A stretch of DNA of 64,000 nt, taken from contig LVAQ01000023.1 of the NCBI GenBank assembly GCA_001604105.1, forward strand, positions 62,001-126,000, given 5' to 3'. The notes under the pieces were generated by a model. The model was not told where the DNA came from. It did not search any database and worked only from the letters and a program-made list of their open reading frames with translations. This document shows, in pieces, positions 33,347 through 41,529 of the stretch; position 1 is the first letter of the stretch, and each line of letters opens with the position of its first letter. The position numbers and the translations under genes were made by a program. The DNA comes from Clostridiales bacterium Firm_11. GTDB taxonomy: Bacteria > Bacillota > Clostridia > Christensenellales > Aristaeellaceae.

Positions 33347-35539
33347 ATGAAAAAAGTACTGTCCCTGCTCCTGACGATGGCACTGTTGGTTTCCCTGTTT
33401 CCAAGTGCCCTTGCAGCCGGAAGCACCTTCACGTTGATGGTATATATGTGCGGCACCGATCTGGAAACCGAAGGCGGCCTTGCCTCTGCGGATCTTGGCG
33501 AGATGATCGCAAGCGGCGTTACGCGCAACGGTGACCTGACGGTATATGTACAAACGGGCGGCACAAAAGAATGGGCCACCAAAGGCCTGACCAATTATGA
33601 GGGCGAGCGCTGGCTGCTTAGCGAAGCTGGTCTGGAACGCGTGGACAGTCTGGGTCGCGTGGATATGGGCAGCGGCGATACGTTCGCGGATTTTCTAGCC
33701 TTTGGCTTACAAAACTACCCTGCGGATCGTTATGGCGTCATCCTGTGGGATCATGGCGCAGGGTCATCCGACGGCGTCTGCTATGACGAGATCACCGGCG
33801 CCAGTTTGAACATGCATGATATCTACACCGCATTTACGAAAGCCTCTACGCTCGCAAACTACCGCAAATTTGCATTTGTGGGTTTCGATGCCTGCCTGAT
33901 GGCCGCCTATGAGATGGCCGTACACCTGCAACCCTTCGCCGATATTATGATTGCCAGCGAAGAAACCGAGCCAGGCGACGGCTGGCCGTATGACAAATGG
34001 CTGCCGATGCTGGCAAAGGATGCCGGTGCAGATATCGTGACGATCGGTAAACGCATTGTGGATCAATTTGTCGATTTGGTGGAGAAGGATAACTATGGCG
34101 ATCTCGGCACGCTTTCGATGCTGGATTTGACCAAGTTAGCGCCGCTGCAAGCCGCTGTGGAACAGATGGGCATAAGTTTGCAGGGGGAAATCGATGGCGG
34201 CAATTTTAACTCCATCTCCCGTATCCGGCAAAATGTACGCTCCTTTGGCGAAACCAGCGACGCCGCCTCCGATATGATCGACCTGGGCGTATTTGCCAGT
34301 ATCTTTGAGCGCTATGATGCGGATGGCGCGGCCGCGCTACGGGCTGCGCTGGCCGATGTGGTGGTATACAGCCGTCATACGAGCAACCTCAGCGATATCT
34401 CCGGGCTGGCTGTGCTGGTTCCCTACAGCACGCGTGATCTAGCCAATGATTACATGCGCGTATATGACACCCAAAACCTCATGCCCGCTTATACCGCCTT
34501 TGCGCGTAGTTTGGCGGATGGTATGTCTGGCGGCAGTTATGCTTTCTCCAGCGCGCCCGTAACACAGCAGAGTGTGCAGGATGCGACGGTGGATTGGTTT
34601 TCCCAGTTCGCGCTTGATCCGCAAAGCTATTACGAAACGTATCAAAGCATCGCAAGTGGTGACCAGACGACGTATGATGACGATTTCTCGCTGGATAGCT
34701 TCATCAGCACGCTGTTTAGCGATTCCGGCACAGATTTCAACACCTCCGCCTATGATGCGGGCAATCTTTGGAACAGTGAAATCTCCCCCACCGGCGCCAC
34801 GGTCTCCAGCAGCAGCTTTGGTAACCTATGGGGCGACGCGACCGCAACGCAGCCTGCCACCGTTGCGGTATCCGCGGGGGATGAAACCTACGATGTACAA
34901 AACCCCTTTGCAGGCGCCACCACCGATGAAGCATACAGCGTAACGCTCACCGCCGAGGATATGGAACACCTGTCCTATGCCGAAGCAAGCCTGATGATGG
35001 ACGTGAGCGATCCGGACTTTGAATGCTATGTGGATCTGGGGTATACGCGGGATGTGATCATCGACTGGAATAACAACAAGATTTTCGGTCTGTTTGATGG
35101 TACCTGGCCAACGTTGGACGGGCAGATGGTTTGCATTTATGATCAAGTTGCCAACGAGAAGTTCATCCGTTCCTTGATCCCCGTTACCGTAAACGGCATG
35201 GAAACCTATCTTTTGGTGGTCTTTGATGAAACCAACCCAGGCGGCGTGGTCGTAGGCTATACCGAAGGGTATACAGATGCCGGGCAGCCCGCGCGCGGGT
35301 ATGAAAAGCTTTCCCCTAGTGATATTGTGATTCCGCAATATGAACTGCTCTATTGGGACGAGAATGATGATCTGCAAACGGAAGTGTTTGAAGGCGATCC
35401 CATCAGCGTAGCCGCTGATGGCACCATCCCGTTTGGCTATGAGGATGTAGAAACTGAAGCGGATTACGTGTATGGCTTTGCCCTCAACGATGTATATGGC
35501 GGCTATACCTATACCGATTTTATCACTCTCCATTTCTAA
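33347..35539 (+). CDS. Secreted clostripain-family (C11) cysteine peptidase
   Basis: A 730-residue exported protease; ATG 33347 follows AAAAAGGAG. Signal peptide MKKVLSLLLTMALLVSLFP with cleavage after ALA at about residue 24. The clan CD caspase-like catalytic domain spans about 26-385: TLMVYMCGTDLE opens it, the catalytic histidine is in GVILWDHGAGSSDG at about 137 and the catalytic cysteine in FVGFDACLMAAYEMA at about 184. C11 peptidases cleave after arginine or lysine. The second half (about 400-730) is a tail rich in D, S, T and Y followed by a beta-rich domain (EDMEHLSYAEASLMMD, GYTRDVIIDWNNNK), with no sortase signal. It ends an apparent ychF/ATP-grasp run and has its own terminator. 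Confidence 0.92.
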   Translation: MKKVLSLLLTMALLVSLFPSALAAGSTFTLMVYMCGTDLETEGGLASADLGEMIASGVTRNGDLTVYVQTGGTKEWATKGLTNYEGERWLLSEAGLERVDSLGRVDMGSGDTFADFLAFGLQNYPADRYGVILWDHGAGSSDGVCYDEITGASLNMHDIYTAFTKASTLANYRKFAFVGFDACLMAAYEMAVHLQPFADIMIASEETEPGDGWPYDKWLPMLAKDAGADIVTIGKRIVDQFVDLVEKDNYGDLGTLSMLDLTKLAPLQAAVEQMGISLQGEIDGGNFNSISRIRQNVRSFGETSDAASDMIDLGVFASIFERYDADGAAALRAALADVVVYSRHTSNLSDISGLAVLVPYSTRDLANDYMRVYDTQNLMPAYTAFARSLADGMSGGSYAFSSAPVTQQSVQDATVDWFSQFALDPQSYYETYQSIASGDQTTYDDDFSLDSFISTLFSDSGTDFNTSAYDAGNLWNSEISPTGATVSSSSFGNLWGDATATQPATVAVSAGDETYDVQNPFAGATTDEAYSVTLTAEDMEHLSYAEASLMMDVSDPDFECYVDLGYTRDVIIDWNNNKIFGLFDGTWPTLDGQMVCIYDQVANEKFIRSLIPVTVNGMETYLLVVFDETNPGGVVVGYTEGYTDAGQPARGYEKLSPSDIVIPQYELLYWDENDDLQTEVFEGDPISVAADGTIPFGYEDVETEADYVYGFALNDVYGGYTYTDFITLHF

Positions 35540-35617
35540 ATCCAAGCATGCTTTGGCAGGATTGCTGTGAGCGTTTCAGCTTATCGGCTTTTCCCTCAAC
35601 CATGGGCATTCCTACCC

Positions 35618-35659
35618 AAACGAAAGTCCCGCCGCACGCTGCGTCGGGACTTTCGTTTG
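35618..35659. terminator. Bidirectional terminator
   Basis: AAACGAAAGTCCCG (35618-35631) and CGGGACTTTCGTTT (35645-35658) form a perfect 14 bp stem with A and T tracts on the two sides. It stops the clostripain gene and the converging lipase-like gene. Confidence 0.9.
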
Positions 35660-35695
35660 CGCCTAGCCATACCATGTATACACAAAAGCATTCCC

Positions 35696-36829
35696 TTATG
35701 ATGGATCGGTTATCGCCTCGGGCGGTGACGGGGGTGTCTCGGTGCTGTTGCTCCATTCCGCAAGCCATTTGCGGGCGCTTTCCATGCCGCTGGAGGCCAG
35801 GGAGCCCGCCACGGCAAGCACCGCTTTACGAGTGGCACCATCCACCCCGCGCAATGCTGTAAACAGTGCGCCTGCTGTATCCGTCCAGTGTTCGGTCATT
35901 TCTCCCAAGGTATGGGTATTGGCCGCGCCCAGCACCCCAAACAGCGTCTCTACAAACAGGCGGCGAGCCGCAGGCGTGCTATCGCGCATAAAGTCATCAA
36001 TGGTTTGCTTGACAAACAGGCTGGCGCCATCCAACGCGGATACCGTCGCAAATCGAGGGCCATCCAACGCCCATGTAAACGCATTATGCTGTGCAAGCCC
36101 CGTGGCGGTGCTGCGCACCACCGTAAAGCGCTCCGGCACCGTCATCAGCCTGCCAATAATACTGGTTTGGGGTATATAGCACTGCACGCGCGCGAGCGCT
36201 TCCCTGTACCCGGCATTGGCGGCGACCTGATCGCTCAAGCCGGGCGCATCAAACAAATAAATCGACTCGATACGTGACCGCAGCGCGGGTGCGCATACCG
36301 TCGCCGCGTACATTGCGAGGTTACCGCCCTTGGAATGTCCGCACAAATAGAGTTTGCCGACCGTTTGCTGCGCAACCTCCTGCAGATAGCGAAACGCCTC
36401 ATGCTGTGAGGGAACCGCCTCCGCAAAGGAGATGTTGAAATCCTCCCGCCAGCCTACCAGCGTTGCATCCGTCCCACGATAGCAAAGCATATGAGAACCA
36501 TCCGGCAAAGCAAACGTAACGGCGGCAAATTGCATCTCCAGCGCTTTATCAAACCGATCATCGCAATGGCACACGGGCAGAGCGCCATAGCGCGCGCTGT
36601 TGGCGGCCATGGCAAGCAGCGCATGGCGTTCTTTGACTACCTGAACATTGCCGGATTCGCGCGGCAACCCTTCCACAAGCGCCGCTGCCGCTTGCAGCGG
36701 TTGGACGGTATACCTGATCGCATCCAAAAAGTGCAGGTAACTCAGCTGGGAAAACACCAACGCGTCGATCTCGCACAGCGGCGCTGCCGTAAAGGGCAGA
36801 TCCCCGCGCCATTTGAAATACACCTCCAT
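35696..36829 (-). CDS. Mbeg1-like alpha/beta hydrolase (DUF2974)
   Basis: A 377-residue cytoplasmic protein of the DUF2974/Mbeg1-like lipase group. The nucleophile elbow is YLCGHSKGGNLAMYAA at about residue 162, with the serine in GHSKG. LCYRGTDATLVGWREDF at about 117 matches the lipase class 3 oxyanion region. A possible catalytic aspartate is in IYLFDAPGLSD at about 192. From about 260 to 377 is a helical region (SLFVKQTIDDFMRDSTPAAR) ending in a P/S/T-rich tail. ATG 36829 follows GGGAGGG; an upstream ATG lacks a ribosome site. Substrate unknown. The gap of 39 bp from the PAP2-DgkA gene upstream suggests co-transcription. Confidence 0.85.
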   Translation of the reverse strand: MEVYFKWRGDLPFTAAPLCEIDALVFSQLSYLHFLDAIRYTVQPLQAAAALVEGLPRESGNVQVVKERHALLAMAANSARYGALPVCHCDDRFDKALEMQFAAVTFALPDGSHMLCYRGTDATLVGWREDFNISFAEAVPSQHEAFRYLQEVAQQTVGKLYLCGHSKGGNLAMYAATVCAPALRSRIESIYLFDAPGLSDQVAANAGYREALARVQCYIPQTSIIGRLMTVPERFTVVRSTATGLAQHNAFTWALDGPRFATVSALDGASLFVKQTIDDFMRDSTPAARRLFVETLFGVLGAANTHTLGEMTEHWTDTAGALFTALRGVDGATRKAVLAVAGSLASSGMESARKWLAEWSNSTETPPSPPEAITDPS

Positions 36830-36868
36830 ATCGACCCTCCCGTACTCCATGGGCATGTGTAACCCGCT

Positions 36869-37879
36869 CTACCAAAACGTCGGCAGAAGCTTAGGGATAA
36901 AAATGATTGCGCCTGCCACTGCCGCCGCAAGCGAAACCATCATCACGGCTCCGGCCGCCGTGTCTTTGGCAAGTTTGGCGCGCGGATCCGGCTGCGGCAT
37001 ACATATATCCACAACCGTTTCAACGGCCGTGTTCATAAGCTCCATTCCAATCACCAACCCAAAGAAAACAATGCAGATCAACCATTCACCCTGGCTGATT
37101 TGCAATATCAACCCAAACACTGTAACCAGTGCCATCATGGCAAAATGGATAATCATGTTCCGCTCGCCGCTTATGCCGCCCATTATACCATCAAACGCGT
37201 GCAGAAAACTGTCCACCACGCGTTTGTTCTTGCGGCTATACACCGATACCGCATCGCCGTTTCCAGCGCGCAGGTAGTAACCGACCCCTGTCGCAAAAAT
37301 AATCAGATACGCAATCGACACTGCAAAGCCTGCCAGTACATCACTTGCATAATGCACGCCCAGGTACACGCGACTAAACCCGATGCCAAGGATCAACAGT
37401 GAAAGCAACCCCTGTAACCATCGTTTGTGTTGCTTTGTCATACCGCTTTTACCGACCATATAGATGAGAAACCCGTAAAACGCGGCAGCAGCCATCGCAT
37501 GCCCGCTTGGAAAGCTGTAACCCGTTACCGTAACAGCATGATGCAGTGCGGGCGGCCGCTCGCGCAGGAACAGGTTTTTTAGCGCTTCGTTCAACGTGAC
37601 CGATACCATCAGGTTCACGGCGATGGGAATGCTGAAATTGCGCTTACGGAATATGAACATCAGCACAAGGCAGATCATAAGCAGCCAAAGCGGCGCGCAC
37701 ATCGTGGTTATTGCCCACATAACCGTTGTAAGCCATGGGATACGCGCACCTTCAAGCGCGTGTGTGATGGCTTCATCCGCCGCGTTTAGCTGTGGATTGT
37801 TCAACGAAAGCGCAATCACAAAAAAAATGCTTCCACACAGCAGAATCCCCAGCGCCTTGATCCAAATACGTTGCCTCAT
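36869..37879 (-). CDS. PAP2 phosphatase fused to a DgkA-type undecaprenol kinase
   Basis: A 336-residue membrane protein with two enzyme domains. Residues 1-205 are a PAP2 lipid phosphatase with all three signature motifs: KNLFLRERPP at about 100, YSFPSGHAMAAAAF at about 120 and FSRVYLGVHYASDVLAG at about 168. Residues 225-330 are a diacylglycerol-kinase-like (DgkA) domain with three helices: SGERNMIIHFA at about 239, GMELMNTAVETVVD at about 279 and LAKDTAAGAVMMVSL at about 305, carrying the catalytic glutamates and ATP/Mg residues. In Gram-positives DgkA phosphorylates undecaprenol and PAP2 enzymes dephosphorylate undecaprenyl pyrophosphate; both yield undecaprenyl phosphate for cell-wall synthesis. 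ATG 37879 starts the frame; the upstream Shine-Dalgarno (GAAAGAGG) is reasonable. Confidence 0.93.
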   Translation of the reverse strand: MRQRIWIKALGILLCGSIFFVIALSLNNPQLNAADEAITHALEGARIPWLTTVMWAITTMCAPLWLLMICLVLMFIFRKRNFSIPIAVNLMVSVTLNEALKNLFLRERPPALHHAVTVTGYSFPSGHAMAAAAFYGFLIYMVGKSGMTKQHKRWLQGLLSLLILGIGFSRVYLGVHYASDVLAGFAVSIAYLIIFATGVGYYLRAGNGDAVSVYSRKNKRVVDSFLHAFDGIMGGISGERNMIIHFAMMALVTVFGLILQISQGEWLICIVFFGLVIGMELMNTAVETVVDICMPQPDPRAKLAKDTAAGAVMMVSLAAAVAGAIIFIPKLLPTFW

Positions 37880-38164
37880 GCAACAACCTCTTTCCCGCTT
37901 TGGTGGTCATCCAGTCCCTATCATGGATGACTGTAAGGTATCGCGGTATGCTTTCACAAACCTGCCTTAGTGCATCTGTCAAGCGCAACGCCTGCCTTGG
38001 TCAGGCCTGCCATTGACGGCTGCCGCGTACCATGATTCGTCTTGTGGACTCTGCGGCACGCCACGGCAGCGAAGCCCTGCCTGCCGCTCCAGCGATGCAT
38101 ATGTGGCATCATCAGAACGCCTGCATCGCGCTAAAAACCGCGCTTAGATTGCTCAGTGCTCCGG
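37880..38164. other. Intergenic region with a large inverted repeat
   Basis: 285 bp between the PAP2-DgkA and CapA-like genes on the same strand. GTCAA...GCCTG and CAGGC...TTGAC (about 37978-38018) form a two-part hairpin. A minus-strand TTGACA (complement of 37977-37982) lies within it but no good -10 follows at normal spacing. No open frame with a ribosome site was found. Confidence 0.4.
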
Positions 38165-39475
38165 TCACTGCCGCTCATCAAACGGTGAATCCTCCATAAC
38201 ATCCCGTATCAGCGTCAGACTGCGTTCCATGACCTTTCGCTGATCCTCATCCAGAAAATCGGGAGGGGCAACGTTACTGCGCAGCACACGGTAGCTCGTC
38301 TTGCCATCAATACGGCCCCGCCATACATATGTCGGCGTATAGGTAAGCGCTTCAAAAGAAAGACGGTCATCCGCCAGGCTATAGCGCATGGTCACATGCA
38401 GCAGCGCTCCGGAAATACTTGCCCTGTCGGAACGGTCGGATTCCAACAGGTTACCCAGTGAATAGGCGCATAAGGTCTGCCTCGAAGTACCATCGGCACG
38501 CTTGGCACTTAAGATGGTCACCGGTTGTACCGTGCCGCTGCGCGTTCCCAGAATCACATCCGCACCCGCATCCGCTATGCCCTGCGCAAGCTCGATCTGT
38601 GTTTTTGTGGGCGTGGTCGCGCGTTCTTTTCCCCAGCAGAGCGATACGATGACGATTTTCGCGCCAGCCGCTCGCGCAGCCGCAATATCGGCGCTGATGA
38701 CAGGCAGCGTGAGCGGAGCGGTCACAAAGGCCTGCTCCTCACGGGTGATTTTTCGTTTGCCCGCCGCACTCAGGTCGCTTTGAAAGCTCATCAGCGCAAC
38801 GGTCGTGCCGCCGATATCTATCGTTACTACATGTTTTCTACTTTCTGCCGATGTAAAGGTTCCGTAGGCCGTCATCCCATTTTGGCCGATGGCATTGATC
38901 GTTGTAGCCAAACCGCTTACGCCGCTGTTCAGCGCGCCTAAAAACCCGGTGCTCAATACATTGATGCCGCTATCTCGAATCGCGGTCAGCGCATCGGCCG
39001 GCATATTGACATCGGTCAGTTTTTCGTTCACGATCACAAGGTTTTGCAGTGTTGCAAGGTTGATTTCACTTTGAAACTCGCCTGCCACCGCCTCCAGGAG
39101 GGAGCCGAAAGCATACCCGGTCTCGCTGGTACAGGCTTTTTGAATCGCCGTATCAATGGAAATCGCCCCCGCGGCTGTCAATGTGATGGTATGCTCTACC
39201 GGTTGGGTAGGCAGCGGGGCGGCGGTAGAAAACGCCGCCACATCGGGTTGGGCTGTCTCGAGTGGCTGCGCGGTGCTTTGCGTTCCCTGCTGATACGGCT
39301 GGCTAAATACCCCTTGAATGGCAACGCTTACACGCGTTGCGTCCGTCCGCAGGTCAATATCTCCCGCGAGTTTTGGAAAAAGCACGGCGCCGCCGGCGAT
39401 CACGAGCCCCAGCAGGGTCAGTGTGAGCACTGTTCCCAGCGAAATACCGCTCGTTTGCCGATGCCGTTTACGCAT
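38165..39475 (-). CDS. Membrane-anchored CapA-fold protein lacking the metal-binding motifs
   Basis: A 436-residue protein of the CapA/PgsA (poly-gamma-glutamate capsule) fold. Residues 1-35 include a single membrane anchor (SLGTVLTLTLLGLVIAGGAV), followed by a S/T/Q/P-rich linker to about 92. The calcineurin-like domain then starts at HTITLTAAGAISIDTAI. In active members this first strand ends in a GD pair; here it is GA. The later ANNH-type motif reads LSTGFLGALN, the HWG motif reads SLCWGKE and the GxHPH motif reads ILGTRSGTVQPV. The closing CAYSLGNLLESD strand is well conserved. So the fold is kept but every metal ligand motif has changed, which suggests a non-catalytic role. ATG 39475 follows TGGAGGGG. 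Confidence 0.85.
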   Translation of the reverse strand: MRKRHRQTSGISLGTVLTLTLLGLVIAGGAVLFPKLAGDIDLRTDATRVSVAIQGVFSQPYQQGTQSTAQPLETAQPDVAAFSTAAPLPTQPVEHTITLTAAGAISIDTAIQKACTSETGYAFGSLLEAVAGEFQSEINLATLQNLVIVNEKLTDVNMPADALTAIRDSGINVLSTGFLGALNSGVSGLATTINAIGQNGMTAYGTFTSAESRKHVVTIDIGGTTVALMSFQSDLSAAGKRKITREEQAFVTAPLTLPVISADIAAARAAGAKIVIVSLCWGKERATTPTKTQIELAQGIADAGADVILGTRSGTVQPVTILSAKRADGTSRQTLCAYSLGNLLESDRSDRASISGALLHVTMRYSLADDRLSFEALTYTPTYVWRGRIDGKTSYRVLRSNVAPPDFLDEDQRKVMERSLTLIRDVMEDSPFDERQ

Positions 39476-39517
39476 TCACGCCCCTCCATTTTCTCGGGTT
39501 AGTCGCATCCCTTTTGG

Positions 39518-39545
39518 TTTGTAGCTTGACCGGTTGATGATGCAA
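39518..39545 (-). promoter_or_regulatory. Promoter of the CapA-like gene
   Basis: On the minus strand, TTGCAT (39545-39540), a 16 bp spacer and TACAAA (39523-39518). It overlaps the plus-strand promoter for the isomerase gene, so the two divergent genes may compete for RNA polymerase. Confidence 0.5.
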
Positions 39546-39554
39546 TGATATCAT
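39526..39554 (+). promoter_or_regulatory. Promoter of the sugar isomerase-like gene
   Basis: TTGACC at 39526-39531, a 17 bp spacer and TATCAT at 39549-39554, 36 bp before the start codon and overlapping the divergent promoter. Confidence 0.65.
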
Positions 39555-39589
39555 AATGACAAATGATATGCAATACAGGGGGTTTGTGC

Positions 39590-40393
39590 ATGAAGCTCAG
39601 CTTTTCCACCTTAGGATGCCCGCGTTGGACGCTGCGTGAAATCATGGCTACAGCTGTCGATCTGGGGTATCAGGGCATCGAGGTGCGCGGTGTGGGCAAA
39701 GATATCTCCGTACCCAGCATCCCCGATTTCGCCCCAGAAAACCAGCCTGCCACGTTAGCCAGCCTGGCACGCATGAACCTTACCATTCCCTGCCTGGACA
39801 GCGATTGCTGCATCCACCTGCGGGAGAACGAACCAGCGGTAACCGCGGAGTTGACCGCCTATATCAAGCTGGCGCAGCAGCTTGGTACGCCGTATGTGCG
39901 CATTATGGCGACAGCGCCTGTGCCGCAGCCTGTGGGCACTGTCGATGATGGTTATGTGCGTGAACGCGCCGTGGTATTGGGTGAACTGGCCAAGGCGCAT
40001 GGCGTGAAGCTGCTCATTGAAACGCATGGCATATGGAGCGACAGCGAGAAGCTGGCGCGCCTGCTGAGCCTCATCGGCAGTCCAAACGTAGGCGCGCTGT
40101 GGGATGTGCATCACCCCTATCGTTTCATGGGCGAAAACCCCGCCGCCACGGTAGATCATCTCAAGCCCTGGTTATGGCATACGCACATGAAGGACAGTCA
40201 AAAAACAGGAGATGGCTACCGTTATGTATTGCCCGGCTTTGGCGACGTGCCCATGGCCGACAGCGTAAAGACGCTGCTGGCGCAGGGGTACGACGGCTAT
40301 TTCTCACTGGAGTGGGTCAAGCGGTGGGATACGACACTGGAAGAACCCGGCATTGTGATTGCGCATTTTGCGAACTTGATGCGCACGCTCTAG
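39590..40393 (+). CDS. Sugar phosphate isomerase/epimerase (xylose isomerase-like TIM barrel)
   Basis: A 267-residue cytoplasmic TIM-barrel protein of the AP endonuclease 2/xylose isomerase-like group. KLSFSTLGCPRWTLREIM opens the first strand. Metal ligands are visible in LLIETHGIWSD (about 143), ALWDVHHPYRF (about 172), LWHTHMKDS (about 198) and the last strand FSLEWVKRW (about 242). Such proteins epimerise or isomerise sugars, inositols or hydroxypyruvate; the substrate cannot be told and there are no sugar-pathway neighbours. ATG 39590 follows CAGGGGG; the longer frame from 39563 would start between the -10 and the ribosome site. Confidence 0.87.
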   Translation: MKLSFSTLGCPRWTLREIMATAVDLGYQGIEVRGVGKDISVPSIPDFAPENQPATLASLARMNLTIPCLDSDCCIHLRENEPAVTAELTAYIKLAQQLGTPYVRIMATAPVPQPVGTVDDGYVRERAVVLGELAKAHGVKLLIETHGIWSDSEKLARLLSLIGSPNVGALWDVHHPYRFMGENPAATVDHLKPWLWHTHMKDSQKTGDGYRYVLPGFGDVPMADSVKTLLAQGYDGYFSLEWVKRWDTTLEEPGIVIAHFANLMRTL

Positions 40394-40693
40394 CGCCGTC
40401 AGCAAGGCACGATTTCGTTGCATATTTGGGTATACATCCAAGCCGAGTACTCAACGATGTGACCGTAAACATCCCGTCTGCCGACAGTAAAACATCAATT
40501 TGCTATCCCAAAGCCGCTGCGTTTGCTTACGGCTAAAGCTACCATGCCGCTATGGCTGTATTGCTGTGTTGCTGTATCAATAGGACTGGCTTATATTCGT
40601 TGCCATGGCACGTTGCCCACAGGCAAACCGATGTGCTTGCAAGGTAAATCGCCTGCGATGAGGTCGTTCGTATCTGTAAAACGTCCCTATCGT
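40394..40693. other. 300 bp intergenic region without recognised features
   Basis: Lies between the isomerase and esterase stop codons, which converge. A weak GCCG/CGGC pairing occurs at about 40512-40533. No strong terminator, promoter or open frame with a ribosome site is visible on either strand. Confidence 0.4.
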
Positions 40694-41458
40694 TTAGAGC
40701 GCACGCAGAAAAGCATCCATCTCGTGAACAATTTCGGGCAGTGCCGGGGATAGCGTGCATACATGATGCACACCCTCCAGCATATGCTTGCGTTTTTGCG
40801 CGCTTCCCGCCAGGCGGATGATGGTATCGGCACTATCTGCGCGCACAGTTCGATCCCCCGTGCTCTGCACCACCAGCAGGGGGCAGGTCACATGCGGTAA
40901 ACAACGTTTGACAGCGCGGATCAGCCTTTGCAGATCCGCTGTTTTTTTGGTGGGAAAGCCTGAATAACCATAATCAAAAGCAGCGTCGATCATGGTATGA
41001 CGCTCGTCTGTTGGCGCTTTATGAATACGCGGCCAGAAAGGTGCGGCAAAGCCGGCCAGCCACGCGGTGCGGCTGCTGGTTGGCAGCGGCGCAGAAAGTG
41101 TGACGCATGCATCTACCAGCCCCTCCGCAGCAAGCTTGAGCGCAATAAGCCCACCCATGGAAAGTCCCACGGCCGTGATGGAGGCCGCATGCCTGCGTAG
41201 TGTGATGGCGGCTTCCCGCGCGGCTTCCAGCCACATACGCTCATTGCTCCTGGCCATATCGGCTTCCGTAGTGGCATGACCGGGCAGGTTAATACCCATG
41301 ACCGTATACCCCAGCGCAGCCAGCGCATCCCCAAGCGGACGCATGTGGGATACACTGCCCGTGAACCCATGTATCAGCAACACACCCTTCTCCCCGCCAC
41401 GGTGGAGGAAAGGCTTGCAACAATCCTGGTCAAAATGGTTTTCATCAAGCGGTTTCAT
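40694..41458 (-). CDS. Alpha/beta hydrolase, carboxylesterase type
   Basis: A 254-residue serine hydrolase. The oxyanion strand GVLLIHGFTGSVSHM is at about 25, the nucleophile elbow AVGLSMGGLIALKLA at about 97, the catalytic aspartate in VVQSTGDRTVRAD at about 197 and the catalytic histidine in LEGVHHVCTLS at about 230. These match the Est30-type monoacylglycerol lipase/carboxylesterase group. ATG 41458 follows AGGAAGGGG with normal spacing; an in-frame ATG at 41464 directly abuts the ribosome site. It lies 71 bp downstream of ktrA on the same strand and may be the last gene of the ktrBA transcript. Confidence 0.9.
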   Translation of the reverse strand: MKPLDENHFDQDCCKPFLHRGGEKGVLLIHGFTGSVSHMRPLGDALAALGYTVMGINLPGHATTEADMARSNERMWLEAAREAAITLRRHAASITAVGLSMGGLIALKLAAEGLVDACVTLSAPLPTSSRTAWLAGFAAPFWPRIHKAPTDERHTMIDAAFDYGYSGFPTKKTADLQRLIRAVKRCLPHVTCPLLVVQSTGDRTVRADSADTIIRLAGSAQKRKHMLEGVHHVCTLSPALPEIVHEMDAFLRAL

Positions 41459-41529
41459 AAGCATCCCCTTCCTGATGGATGGCAAGGCACCCGATCGGCA
41501 TCCGCATAATCAAAATGGCTTGCAGTCGA

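Noticed and set aside
37773..37988. Short minus-strand frame overlapping the start of the PAP2-DgkA gene
   Set aside because: It reads the same DNA in another frame, lacks a ribosome site and ends inside the real gene.
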